DNA of 64,000 nucleotides from Allobosea sp. BH3 (GTDB lineage Bacteria > Pseudomonadota > Alphaproteobacteria > Rhizobiales > Beijerinckiaceae): positions 124,001 through 188,000 of the forward strand of contig NZ_JAIMCA010000002.1 in NCBI RefSeq assembly GCF_025499465.1, read 5' to 3'. Below are positions 24,181-34,600 of this stretch, one piece after another. A program made the position numbers and the translations under genes. How positions within the stretch are numbered: position 1 is the first letter of the stretch; the number at the start of each line of letters is the position of its first letter. The notes under the pieces were generated by a model. The model did no database searches and was not told where the DNA came from. It saw only the letters and a program-made list of their open reading frames with translations.

Positions 24181-24792
24181 ATGCCCGCCGATTTCAGCCG
24201 AGAGACGCTCGCCATTGCCGCCGGCCGCTGGCCGCTCGCCGGCATCGATGAGGTCGGGCGCGGGCCGCTCGCCGGGCCGGTCGTGGCAGCAGCCGTGATT
24301 CTCAATCCCGAACGCGTGCCGGACGGGCTCGACGATTCGAAGAAGCTGTCAGCCGCCACGCGCGAGGAGCTCTTCGCCGAGATCATGGAGCGCGCGCTTG
24401 CCGTCTCGATCGCCAGCGCCACCGCGATCGAAATCGACACGCTCAACATTCGACAGGCGACACTGCTGACCATGCGCCGCGCCGTGGCGGGCCTGCCGCT
24501 CAACCCGCTGCATGCCTTGGTCGACGGCAACGATCCGCCGGTGCTCGCCTGCGGCTGCGAGGCGATTATCCAAGGCGACGGTGCCGTGGCCTCCATCGCG
24601 GCGGCCTCGATCGTCGCCAAGGTGACGCGCGACCGGATGATGGCGCGGCTGTGCCGCCGCTATCCTGCGTATGGTTTCTCCGGCCATGTCGGCTATGCCA
24701 CGCCGCAGCACCGCCGGGCCATCGCCGAACATGGCCCCTGCCCCGAGCACCGCTATTCCTTTGCGCCGGTCAAGGGCGTGTGGTTCCGGTAG
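24181..24792 (+). CDS. rnhB: Ribonuclease HII
   Basis: 203 residues from ATG 24181 (the open frame begins inside a repeat, so the longer start is rejected). Cuts RNA in RNA-DNA hybrids and excises misincorporated ribonucleotides. Catalytic motifs are present: [14 protein letters not shown] (DEXGRG, about residues 21-34), [13 protein letters not shown] and [13 protein letters not shown]. The family ending [24 protein letters not shown] is intact. Lies in a run of genome-maintenance genes with ccrM and mutY. Confidence 0.95.
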   Translation: MPADFSRETLAIAAGRWPLAGIDEVGRGPLAGPVVAAAVILNPERVPDGLDDSKKLSAATREELFAEIMERALAVSIASATAIEIDTLNIRQATLLTMRRAVAGLPLNPLHALVDGNDPPVLACGCEAIIQGDGAVASIAAASIVAKVTRDRMMARLCRRYPAYGFSGHVGYATPQHRRAIAEHGPCPEHRYSFAPVKGVWFR

Positions 24793-24811
24793 GAACGGGT
24801 CGTCAGGCGCC

Positions 24812-24916
24812 CGTCATTCTCGGGCGCTGCGCAGCAGCGAACCGAGAATCTCAGGACGACAAAGGTGCCGGGGCCTCCGCCGGCATGAGATGCTCGGGTC
24901 AAGCCCGAGCATGACG
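24812..24916. repeat. Composite REP-like element, copy 4
   Basis: CGTCATTCTCGGGC ... GAGAATCTC left half, about 45 bases, then the GAGATGCTCGGGTC plus AAGCCCGAGCATGACG right hairpin. Confidence 0.85.
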
Positions 24917-24953
24917 CGCGTGAAGCCGGCCTGCCCCAACGACACCCGGCGCG

Positions 24954-24968
24954 TTAACGTCCGATTAG
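24954..24968 (+). promoter_or_regulatory. CtrA-like site upstream of ccrM
   Basis: TTAA (24954-24957), seven bases, TTAG (24965-24968), against the CtrA consensus TTAA-N7-TTAA. A second TTAA half-site follows at 24978-24981. ccrM is a known CtrA target in Caulobacter and related bacteria. Confidence 0.45.
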
Positions 24969-25065
24969 GAATTTCCCTTAAGCTCCAACAGCCTAGGCAA
25001 AAACTGCAGCCCCAAAACGGGACGCATTTTTTTCAATGCGGAAACCCGGCTTTTACCCTGCCTGA

Positions 25066-26292
<1,227 letters not shown>

Positions 26293-26317
26293 TAGCTGCC
26301 GGAGCGATCCGCCTTTC

Positions 26318-26413
26318 CCGTCATTGCGAGGAGCGTCAGCGACGAAGCAATCTAGGGGGACGTGGAGCTCTGCCGCCCCTGGATTGCTTCGTCGCTAACG
26401 CTCGCAATGACGG
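26318..26413. repeat. CGTCATTGCGAG palindromic repeat, copy 1
   Basis: CCGTCATTGCGAGGAGCGTC through GACGAAGCAATC and back through GATTGCTTCGTCGC to CTCGCAATGACGG (26401-26413). Near-perfect long hairpin between the convergent ccrM and mutY ends. Second copy at 35053-35151. Confidence 0.88.
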
Positions 26414-27460
26414 TCAACGAAGCCCCGCCGCCTCCAGCACCTTGAGCATCACGCTCGGGAACGGCTCGTCGCCGAGCCGCTCGGCCGGGGTGAAGCGCAT
26501 GCCGCTTGGTGCCGCCGTGCCCGCCGGGACCTTCGCAGTGAACACCGACAGCTCCAGCGGGAAATGCGTGAAGACGTGGCGCACCGGCTCCGGCAGGCGC
26601 TGCCAGCGCAGCGGCAGAGGCGCATCCTGCGCCGCGCCATCCATCTCGTATCCCGCGCTCCATTCGCTGGTCGGGACCTCGGCCATGCCGCCGAGCAGGC
26701 CCTTGGCGGGCCGCGTGCGCAGCAGGATCGCGCCATCGGCGCGCGCCAGCACGAAGGCCGCGCCATAGCGCGTCGCGCCCGCCTTCTTCGGCGCCTTGCG
26801 CGGAAAGCTCTCCTGCATGCCCTCGACGCGCGCCACACAAGGCTCGCGCCATGGGCAGAGCCCGCAAGCCGGGTTGCGCGGGGTGCAGATCGTGGCGCCC
26901 AGATCCATCAGGGCCTGAGCGAAATCGCCCGGCCGGTCCTTCGGCAGCAACGCCAGCACCTTCTCGCGGACGAGCGGGCGGGCGCCGGGCAACACCTCCT
27001 CGATCGCGAAGAGACGGGTCATCACGCGCTCGACATTGCCGTCGACGGCCGCCGCCGGCCGGTCGAAGGCGATCGCCGCAACGGCGCCGGCCGTATAGGC
27101 GCCGATGCCCGGCAGGGCGCGCAGGCCATCCTCCGTGTCGGGAAAGCGCCCGCCATGGCTCGCCATCACCGCTTGCGCGCAGGCGTGGAGATTGCGGGCG
27201 CGGGAGTAATAGCCGAGCCCGGCCCAGGCTTGCATGACCTCCTCGGAAGGCGCTTCCGCAAGGTGCCTCACGGTCGGGAAGCGCGCCATGAAGCGCTCGT
27301 AATAGGGCTTCACCGCCGTCACGGTGGTCTGCTGCAGCATGATCTCGGAGGCCCAGACCCGATAAGGATCGGACCGCTCTCCGGCGACGGCGCGCCAGGG
27401 CAGCGCGCGGCGATGGCGGTCGTACCAGGCGAGGAGGTCGGCTGCGGCGGGCGCGGTCAT
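26414..27460 (-). CDS. mutY: A/G-specific adenine glycosylase
   Basis: 348 residues from ATG 27460. Removes A opposite 8-oxoguanine. HhH-GPD glycosylase domain: ASEIMLQQTTV (catalytic Glu, about residue 39), LPGIGAYTAGAV (helix-hairpin-helix), VDGNVERV (catalytic Asp). The [4Fe-4S] loop CTPRNPACGLCPWREPC keeps the Cx6Cx2Cx5C spacing. The C-terminal 120 residues are the NUDIX-like 8-oxoG sensing domain. Normal length. The start lies in a GC-rich region shared with the downstream end of tetR. Confidence 0.96.
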   Translation of the reverse strand: MTAPAAADLLAWYDRHRRALPWRAVAGERSDPYRVWASEIMLQQTTVTAVKPYYERFMARFPTVRHLAEAPSEEVMQAWAGLGYYSRARNLHACAQAVMASHGGRFPDTEDGLRALPGIGAYTAGAVAAIAFDRPAAAVDGNVERVMTRLFAIEEVLPGARPLVREKVLALLPKDRPGDFAQALMDLGATICTPRNPACGLCPWREPCVARVEGMQESFPRKAPKKAGATRYGAAFVLARADGAILLRTRPAKGLLGGMAEVPTSEWSAGYEMDGAAQDAPLPLRWQRLPEPVRHVFTHFPLELSVFTAKVPAGTAAPSGMRFTPAERLGDEPFPSVMLKVLEAAGLR

Positions 27461-27518
27461 GGTGCCGGTGTAGCGTCTACGCGCGGCCGGGCAAGCGGCA
27501 AGGCCCGGGCGTCCGATG

Positions 27519-28133
27519 TCATTCGGCTGTTTCCGGCCAGGCCCGCATGGCGTTGCGGGCGACGGCCTCGAGCTCGGCGCGCGTGGCGCCGTCGCGCGCC
27601 ATGATCGACATGCCGCTCTGCGCCGCCACGAAGAAGCGCGCCAGGCCAGGAATATCGACATCCCCGGCCAGTTCGCCCTCTGATGCCGCGCGAGACAGGC
27701 GATCCGCGATCCGGGCTATGCCCTCGCCCCGGGCGACCCGCACGCGCTCGCCAAGTTCGGCATGGCCTTCGCTGCCGACAGCGGACAAGGTCACCATGCA
27801 GCCCAACGGCCCCCCCTGGTCGCAGGAGCCGGTCAGGGCTGCGGCGGAATCCATCAAGAAAGCCATGATGGCCTCGCGCGCCGTCGCCGCGGCGCGAAAA
27901 TTCCCCCAGACCCGAAGCTCGTAGCGCTCGCCATAATGGCGCAGTGCCTCGGCATAGAGCCCTTCCTTGGAGCCGAAGGCGGCATAGAGGCTGGGCGAGC
28001 CGATGCCCATCGCTTCCGTCAGGTCGGAGATCGAGGTCGCGGCATAGCCCTTGCGCCAGAACAGCCGCGTCGCCTCTTCCAGCGCGGCATCGCGATCGAA
28101 GGCCCGCGGGCGACCGCGCGACCGCGCCGCCAT
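27519..28133 (-). CDS. TetR/AcrR family transcriptional regulator
   Basis: 204 residues from ATG 28133 (MAARSRGRPRAFD), with GCGGAG close upstream. An alternative ATG at 28178 is nearly at the transcription start predicted from the promoter at 28186-28214, so it is less likely. N-terminal helix-turn-helix: FDRDAALEEATRLFWRKGYA, ISDLTEAMGIGSPSLYAAFG. The C-terminal ligand domain has several Cys/Met and no recognised pocket. Divergent from an SDR dehydrogenase across a 126-base gap holding a 24-bp palindrome, so it probably represses that gene and itself. Ligand unknown. Confidence 0.9.
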   Translation of the reverse strand: MAARSRGRPRAFDRDAALEEATRLFWRKGYAATSISDLTEAMGIGSPSLYAAFGSKEGLYAEALRHYGERYELRVWGNFRAAATAREAIMAFLMDSAAALTGSCDQGGPLGCMVTLSAVGSEGHAELGERVRVARGEGIARIADRLSRAASEGELAGDVDIPGLARFFVAAQSGMSIMARDGATRAELEAVARNAMRAWPETAE

Positions 28134-28185
28134 CTGCTCCGCCGGAGCCTGCCGATTCTGTCCACCCGATTTCTGCATCGCTCGG

Positions 28186-28214
28186 TATATAATTCCCTTG
28201 ACGCCGGAGGGCAA
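28186..28214 (-). promoter_or_regulatory. Predicted promoter of the tetR gene
   Basis: Minus strand TTGCCC (28214-28209), 17-base spacer, TATATA (28191-28186). Confidence 0.5.
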
Positions 28215-28250
28215 CGTTCCTAGCTATTTCTGTATCGATCAACACAGAAA
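28198..28250 (+). promoter_or_regulatory. SDR gene promoter with candidate TetR operator
   Basis: TTGACG (28198-28203), 17 bases, TAGCTA (28221-28226), directly followed by the inverted repeat TTTCTGT (28227-28233) / ACAGAAA (28244-28250) with a 10-base centre. A repressor bound there would cover the start site and ribosome site. Confidence 0.55.
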
Positions 28251-28259
28251 GATTCAGTC

Positions 28260-29000
28260 ATGACTGACCTCAGCGGCAAGCGCGCCCTCGTCACCGGCGC
28301 CTCCCGTGGTATCGGCGCCGCGATTGCCGTGGCGCTGGCAGAGAAGGGCGCGGATGTCGCCATCACCTATGAGCGCTCGGCAGACCGTGCCGCCGAGGTC
28401 GTGCGCGCCATCGAGGCCAAGGGCCGGCGCGGCTTCGCGATCCAGGCCGACAGCGCCGATGCCGCGGCCGTCAAGCGCTCGGTCGACGAGGCCGCCCGCA
28501 GCCTCGGCGGGCTCGATATCCTCGTAAACAATGCCGGCATCGCCCGCGGCGGCCCGTTAGCGGATGCCAGCCTCGCCGATATCGACGCGCTGCTCGCCGT
28601 CAATATCCGCTCGGTCATCCTGGCCTCGCAGGCCGCGATTCCGCATCTGCGGGACGGCGGGCGCATCGTCTCGATCGGCTCCAACCTCGCCGACCGCGTG
28701 GCCTTCGGTGGCATCACCATCTATTCGATGACCAAATCCGCGCTGCTCTCCTTCACGCGGGGGCTCGCCCGCGAACTCGGGCCACGCGGCATCACAGTCA
28801 ATCTGGTCCATCCGGGCTCGACCGACACCGACATGAACCCCGCCAATGGCGAGACGGCGGATTTCCAGCGCGGCATGAGCGCGCTCGGCCATTTCGGCAA
28901 GCCGGAAGACGTCGCGGCGGCCGTCGCCTTCCTCGCCAGCCCCGCCGCGCGGCAGATCACGGGAACGGGCATCACGGTAGACGGCGGAGCGAACGCCTGA
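28260..29000 (+). CDS. SDR family NAD(P)-dependent oxidoreductase
   Basis: 246 residues. Classical short-chain dehydrogenase: TGASRGIGAAIA (cofactor loop, residues 13-24), NNAG (residues 90-93), catalytic Ser in IVSIGSN, YSMTK (YxxxK, near residue 155), and VHPGSTDTDM after it. Asp/Arg selectivity is not clear, though TYERSADRA after strand 2 suggests NADP. C-terminal ITGTGITVDGGANA is typical. The substrate is unknown; control by the divergent TetR regulator suggests a xenobiotic or quinone-like inducer, which is an inference. Confidence 0.92.
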   Translation: MTDLSGKRALVTGASRGIGAAIAVALAEKGADVAITYERSADRAAEVVRAIEAKGRRGFAIQADSADAAAVKRSVDEAARSLGGLDILVNNAGIARGGPLADASLADIDALLAVNIRSVILASQAAIPHLRDGGRIVSIGSNLADRVAFGGITIYSMTKSALLSFTRGLARELGPRGITVNLVHPGSTDTDMNPANGETADFQRGMSALGHFGKPEDVAAAVAFLASPAARQITGTGITVDGGANA

Positions 29001-29057
29001 GGCGGGCCGGAGCCGAAGCTATCGAAATCCGCCCTTACGGGAGCCGCCGCCTCGACG

Positions 29058-29210
29058 CCCCTTCCTTCTCCCGGGGGGAGAAGGTGGCGCGGAGCGCCGG
29101 ATGAGGGTGTGCCGTTGGGAGGGAAGATGCACCGCCGCCGTTGCTCCCAACGATCGGCGGCAGGCCCTCATCCCTGCCCTTCTCCCATCCGGGAGAAGGG
29201 TTCCCCGCGC
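29058..29210. repeat. GAGAAGG/CCTTCTC palindromic repeat pair
   Basis: Starts CCCCTTCCTTCTCCCGGGGG plus GAGAAGG and ends CCTTCTCCCATCCGGGAGAAGG then GTTCCCCGCGC; the two ends are complementary over the GATGAGGG/CCCTCATC parts. Fills the gap 29001-29292 after the SDR gene. Confidence 0.75.
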
Positions 29211-29292
29211 TTGGCTTGGTGAGGAGGGGCGGTTTCGGCCCAAAGCGGACATGAGCAAAAACCCAGATGCCGGCCAATCAGCGACTCTCCGC

Positions 29293-29997
29293 CTATTTCC
29301 CTCGTACGAACATATTGCTGTCACCAAGAGCACCCCCAAACGACAACCCTTGCGACGCCAGCTTCTGGGCAGTTCGAACGGCACTCTGATGATCCGTGAC
29401 CCAAGGCAGCCTCTGTTGAAGGTTGCCAATTTGAGGAGGATCGGTAGTCATTTCGATGTAAATTCGCTTGAACTGACTGTCCGAACCCAAGATCGCACTC
29501 ACATCGGTTCCTGGTACCAGCCGTACGGATTCCGGATCGAGTGGATTAGGGAACACTGCAAGGTAGGGAAGCAGGTCGTCGCGTAGTTCGGTTTCGCCTT
29601 TGAGCTTTGAAAGCTGCTTGATGCTTATTCTGGGTGGATAGACGCGGCCAAACGCCAGCGGAGCCAATCTGACCAGAAAGCCGGTCCCCGGAAAGGGAAA
29701 CACAAACAGCGGGACAAGATGGCCCTTAGGGCCGAGATCGACGAATGCGGTTTCGCCTCTATCACTTGCCCTCGATCCCCCCGCCTCGGAAGATCCCCAT
29801 CCGCCGCTCACCCAGTTAGTTACCTCGATCACACTGGAGCCGAATTTCAGTTTTCCCTCATCGATGACTTCGATGGCCAAACGGAACCGATAGGTAAGAG
29901 CGCCGCTGCCGCATGCATTTAGGGCGCAGGCGGCCAGGCCGAGGCCAAAAGCCCTGCGCCCGCGATCAATCGGGTTGCTTGGGGCGACTTGATCCAT
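29293..29997 (-). CDS. Hypothetical lipoprotein
   Basis: 234 residues from ATG 29997. N-terminus MDQVAPSNPIDRGRRAFGLG leads to LAAC at residues 21-24 (good lipobox) or LNAC at 26-29. The mature part has YRFRLAIEVIDEGKLKFGSSVIEV, then PGTGFLVRLAPLAFGRVYP and a C-terminal charged region. I recognise no family. Base composition is less GC-rich than the neighbours and third codon positions are less biased, hinting at transfer. It stands alone between a repeat and the DUF721 gene, transcribed opposite to both flanking genes. Confidence 0.7.
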   Translation of the reverse strand: MDQVAPSNPIDRGRRAFGLGLAACALNACGSGALTYRFRLAIEVIDEGKLKFGSSVIEVTNWVSGGWGSSEAGGSRASDRGETAFVDLGPKGHLVPLFVFPFPGTGFLVRLAPLAFGRVYPPRISIKQLSKLKGETELRDDLLPYLAVFPNPLDPESVRLVPGTDVSAILGSDSQFKRIYIEMTTDPPQIGNLQQRLPWVTDHQSAVRTAQKLASQGLSFGGALGDSNMFVRGK

Positions 29998-30171
29998 GGG
30001 GCTCGCGATCCGCGTTGAGGCGAAGAGGCAGATGCCGGAACTGTCTTGTGCGATTTGGATGCTCACTCAGCGACTTATGCAATCTCGCTGATTAAAAACC
30101 GCTTTCGACCCATAGCAGGCCCTCCACGTCTCCCGCTTGCGCCCCTCCCCCCACAGCCTCACAATGAGCGC

Positions 30172-30669
30172 ATGGTCGCCAAACCCCTCGCCGAGCTGAT
30201 CGACGATTGCATCGCGCCCGCGCTTGCCGCGCAGGGTTTTGCAGGACGCACCATCGTGGCGCTCTGGCCGGAGATCGTCGGCGAGCGGCTGGGTGCGCGC
30301 TCGCGGCCGCTCAAGATCGACTGGCCGCGCCGCAGGCCCGCTCCGGGGGAGGCCTCGGAGCCGGCGACGATGGTGGTGCGCGTCGAGGGCGCCTTCGCGC
30401 TGGAGATGCAGCAGCTCGGCCCGATCGTGATCGAGCGGGTCAACACCCATCTCGGCTGGCGCGCCGTCGGCAAGCTCGTGCTCAAGCAAGGGCCTGTCGC
30501 GACCGTAGAACCCCGCAAGCCCGCGCCGGTGCTCGACGCCGCCGCGGCTGCCCGCGTCGAGGAGCAGGTCGCCCCGATCGCGGACGAAGGCTTGCGCGAG
30601 GCGCTGGCCCGGCTCGGCCGCGCCGTCGCGCTCGATGCAAAGGCGCGCCGCCACGACACGGCTTCGTGA
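30172..30669 (+). CDS. DUF721 / DciA-like protein
   Basis: 165 residues from ATG 30172. The DUF721 fold is visible as LAALWPEIVGERLGARSRPLKI-type spacing (IVALWPEIVGERLG, residues 27-40), VRVEGAFALEMQQLGPIVIERVNTHLG, then a charged C-terminal tail (EGLREALARLGRAVAL). DciA-type proteins bind DnaB and help load the replicative helicase in bacteria lacking DnaC; whether this short alphaproteobacterial version does so is inferred from homology. It precedes the DsbA-like gene by 92 bases. Confidence 0.85.
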   Translation: MVAKPLAELIDDCIAPALAAQGFAGRTIVALWPEIVGERLGARSRPLKIDWPRRRPAPGEASEPATMVVRVEGAFALEMQQLGPIVIERVNTHLGWRAVGKLVLKQGPVATVEPRKPAPVLDAAAAARVEEQVAPIADEGLREALARLGRAVALDAKARRHDTAS

Positions 30670-30761
30670 GCTGCCATGCATGGGCGCAGATGCGCTCTTG
30701 CCACAATCGCGCGGGCCTCTATAGGTCCGAACCGATTTCGACCTTTCGAGGATTTTCTGTG

Positions 30762-31382
30762 ATGACCAACAGGCGACAGCTTCTGACCGGCGCGGCCGGG
30801 ATCGCGGCCGTTGCGCTCGCCGGCACGGGCGCCGCGCGGGCCCAGTCCGCCCTCCCCGCCGCCGGCCCGCTGGGCGATGTCTGGATCGGTTCGGCCGACG
30901 CCAAGGTCTCGATCATCGAATACGCCTCGCTGACCTGCAGCCACTGCGCCCATTTCCACGAGGCGACCTGGCCGGAGCTGAAGAAGAAGTACATCGACAC
31001 CGGCAAGGCGCGCTTCACCCTGCGCGAATTCCCGCTCGATCCGCTGGCGACGGCGGGCTTCATGCTCGCCCGCTGCAACGGCAACGAGAAGTACTACCCG
31101 ATGACGGATCTGCTGTTCGCGCAGCAGAAAAACTGGGCCTTCACGGACAAGCCGGTCGATGCGCTGTCCGCGCTGGTGAAACAGGCCGGTTTCACACAAG
31201 AATCGTTTGAGGCCTGCTTGAAACGGCAGGATATCTATGACGCCGTTACGGTGGTGAAGGACGGCGGGGCCAAGGCTGGCGTGAACTCGACGCCGACTTT
31301 CTTCATCAACGGGCAGAAGCGCAACGGTGCGATCACGATCGAGGAGTTCGACAAGATCCTGCAGCCGCTGCTCGGCGGCTGA
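30762..31382 (+). CDS. DsbA-family thiol:disulfide oxidoreductase, probably Tat-exported
   Basis: 206 residues from ATG 30762 with GAGGA upstream. The N-terminus MTNRRQLLTGAAGIAAVAL with twin Arg and cleavage after ARA suggests Tat or Sec export. Thioredoxin fold with active site CSHC (EYASLTCSHCAHFHE, about residues 56-70) and cis-Pro in STPTFFING. Family members oxidise or shuffle cysteines in the periplasm; SHC variants occur in ScsB/BdbD-like groups. Two further Cys (ARCNGNE, EACLKR) could be regulatory. The next gene is smc; they are separated by a palindromic repeat and not obviously linked. Confidence 0.93.
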   Translation: MTNRRQLLTGAAGIAAVALAGTGAARAQSALPAAGPLGDVWIGSADAKVSIIEYASLTCSHCAHFHEATWPELKKKYIDTGKARFTLREFPLDPLATAGFMLARCNGNEKYYPMTDLLFAQQKNWAFTDKPVDALSALVKQAGFTQESFEACLKRQDIYDAVTVVKDGGAKAGVNSTPTFFINGQKRNGAITIEEFDKILQPLLGG

Positions 31383-31427
31383 ACGGGCTTCTTTTTGCGT
31401 GCGCGACCAGCGCACGACACCGATCTC

Positions 31428-31572
31428 AGCCCTCATCCTGAGGAGCAGCCGTTTCGGCCGCGTCGCGAAGGATGTTCCGGAGCGCACTGGAAACATCCTT
31501 CGAGACGCCGCGGCGTTTATCCTTGGGCCGGCCAAAAGCCGGACCCGAGGGCGGCTCATCAGGATGAGGGCT
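31428..31572. repeat. Nested palindromic intergenic repeat (CCTCATCCTGAGGAG family), copy 2
   Basis: AGCCCTCATCCTGAGGAG at the left, CTCATCAGGATGAGGGCT (31555-31572) at the right, inner CGAAGGATG/CATCCTTCG arms. It ends 30 bases before smc. Confidence 0.8.
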
Positions 31573-31601
31573 GAGCCATTCCAGGCCGGGGGCGTGCGCC
31601 G

Positions 31602-34600
31602 ATGCAGCTGACGCGCCTCAAGCTCACCGGCTTCAAGACCTTCGTCGAGCCAACTGAGTTCTCGATCCAGCCGGGGCTGACCGGCGTCGTCGGGCCGAAT
31701 GGCTGCGGCAAGTCCAACCTCGTCGAAGCGTTGCGCTGGGTGATGGGCGAAAGCTCGTTCAAGAACATGCGCGGCTCGGGGATGGACGACGTCATCTTCG
31801 GCGGCTCGAGCGAGCGCCCGGCCCGCAACATGGCCGAAGTCTCGCTCACCCTCGACAACAGCGACCGCAAGGCGCCCGCCGCCTTCAACGAGGCCGAGGT
31901 GCTGGAGGTGACGCGCCGGATCGAGCGCGAGGAAGGCTCGACCTACCGGATCAACGGCAAGGAGGTGCGCGCCAAGGACGTGCAGCTCCTCTTCGCCGAC
32001 GCCGCGACCGGGGCGCGCTCTCCCGCCATGGTCCGGCAGGGGCAGATCAGCGAGATCATCTCGGCCAAGCCGCAGTCGCGCCGGCGCATCCTGGAGGATG
32101 CTGCCGGCATTGCCGGCCTGCACAGCCGCCGCCACGAAGCGGAACTGCGCCTGCGAGGCGCCGAAGAGAACCTCGTCCGGCTGGAAGATGTGCTCGGCCA
32201 GATCGACGAGCAGATCGACGGGCTGCAGCGGCAGGCGCGGCAGGCCGGGCGCTATCGCAGCCTCGCGTCCGACATCCGCCGGGCCGAGGCGACGCTGGCG
32301 CTGATCGCGCTGCACGACGCGCGTGCTCAGGAGGCGCAGGCTGCGCGCACGCTCGAAGAAACAGCGAAGGATGTCGCGGACCAGACCGGCATTCAGGCCG
32401 AGGCCGCACGCAAGCAGGCCGTCGCCGCCCATGAAATGCCGACGCTGCGCGAGGGCGAGGCGGCGGCCTCCTCCGCGCTGGTGCGGCTGAAGCGCGGCCT
32501 CGACGAGCTGGAAGCGGCGAACCGACGGGCGCGGCAGCGGGCCGAGGAACTGGGCCGGCGCCTCGATGAACTGCAAGGTGACCTGGCTCGGCAGGAGCGT
32601 GCCGGAAAGGACGCTACCGACAGCCTGGCGAAGCTGGCCGAGGAAGACGCCTCTCTCGCCCGCGAGGCCGAGGGCGCCGGAGCCGGCGCGCAGGAAGCGG
32701 CCGCCGCGCAGCAGCAGGCGGAAAACGCGCTCGCCGCCACCGAGACGGAGCATGCCGCCGCGCAGGCCGCGCTGTCGGAGCTGGCGGCGCGGCGTGGCGC
32801 GCTCGAACGCACCCTGAAGGAAGCGCGCGAACGCGAAGGGCGAGCGACCGCAGAACGCGAGAAGCTGAGCCGTGACCTTGCGGCCCTCGCCTCCGATGCC
32901 GAAGCGGGGCTCATCAGTCTGCGCGAGGCACTGGCCGCTTCGGAAACAGCCGCGCAGAAGGCCGAAGGCCAGCTCGGCGCGGCCCGCTCGGCCGTGACCG
33001 CGGCGCGCGAGCGCGAGGCCGGAATGCGTGGTCCGCTGGCGGAGGCAGACCGGAAGGCGCAGCGGCTCGACACAGAGATCGGCACGCTGCGCAAGCTGCT
33101 CGCCCCGGCAGCCGGGGATCGCTGGCCGGCTGTGCTGGAAGCCGTCAGCGTCGCCAAGGGTTATGAGGTCGCGTTGGGCGCGGCGCTGGGCGACGATCTC
33201 GATGCCTCCTCCGACACCGCCGCCCCGGTCCATTGGGCCGGTGCCGATGGCCCCAGTGACCCGGCCCTGCCGGAAGGGGCCGAGCCACTGCTCGACCATG
33301 TGCAGGCGCCCGCGGCGCTGAGGCGGCGGCTCGCCCAGATCGGCGTGGTGGCTCGCGGCGCCGGGGCGGACCTGCGCGGCAAGCTGAGCCAAGGGCAGGT
33401 GCTGGTTTCCCGCGAGGGCGATGTCTGGCGCTGGGACGGCTTCACCAGCGCGGCCGATGCGCCCTCCCCTGCTGCTCGTCGCCTCGCCGAGAAGAACCGG
33501 CTCGTCGACCTGGAGCGCGAGGCCAAGGCCGCGCGTGAGGCGGCGGATACTGCCCGCAAGGCGCTCGACACCGTAGCCGCCGAGGCGCGGCAGGCCGCAC
33601 AGGCGGAGACCGCCGCGATCGAGGCCACGCGACAGGCCCGGCGCGCCGTGGATCAGAGCCGCGAGCAACTGGCCATCGCCGAGCGCAAGGCCGCCGACAC
33701 GCTGGTCAAGCGCTCGACCCTGGCCGAAGCGATCAAGCGGCTCGGCCAGGCCGTCTCGGAAGCAGCTGCGCAAGCCGCAATGCATCAGGACGGGCTCGCG
33801 GTGCTCAGCCAGCCTGCTGAGCTGGAGAACGTCCTGCTCAAGGCGCGCATCCTGCTGGGTGAATGCCGAACAGCTGCTTCTGATGCACGGGCGCGGGTGC
33901 AGACGCTGGCGCGGGAGGCCGAGATGCGCGCCCGCCGCCGGGCCGCCATCGCCGCCGACATCGCCGCCTGGAAGGAGCGCGCGACCGCGAGCCTCCAGAC
34001 CGCAGAGGAGACGAAACGCCGAATCGAGACCACCGGCGCCGAGCGGAACGCCTTGCTCGAAGCGCCGGACACCTTCCTGAGCGAGCGGCGCCGGCTCGTC
34101 GCCGAGATCGAGCAGGCGGAAATCGCCCGCCGTGCGGCCGCAGACAGGCTCGCGCTCGGCGAGGCGGCACTGGCGGAAGCCGACCGGCAGGCGCGACTCG
34201 CGCTCGAAGGGCTTTCGGGCGCCCGCGAGCGCCGGGCCTCGGCCGAGGCCCGGCTCGAAGCCTCGCGCCAGCGCCTCGCGGACATCACCCGCGAGATTCT
34301 CGACCGGCTGGAGACGCGACTCGACGGCCTGCAGGGAATCGCCGGGTTCAAGCCCGGCGACGCGCTGCCGGAGCCCGATGCTGTCGAGCGACGCCTTGCC
34401 AATCTCAGGGGCGAACGCGAACGGCTCGGCGCGGTCAACCTGCGCGCCGAGGACGAACTCTCGGAGATCAAGGCCCGGCGCGAAGGGCTCTCGGGCGAGC
34501 GCGACGACCTGACCGAGGCCATCCGCCGGCTGCGGCAGGCCATCGGTGCACTCAACCGCGAAGGCCGCGAGCGACTGCTGGCTGCATTCGAGATCGTCAA

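Noticed and set aside
24801..24920. Small peptides containing MLGSSPSMT in several intergenic regions
   Set aside because: They are translations of the REP-like hairpin, not genes.
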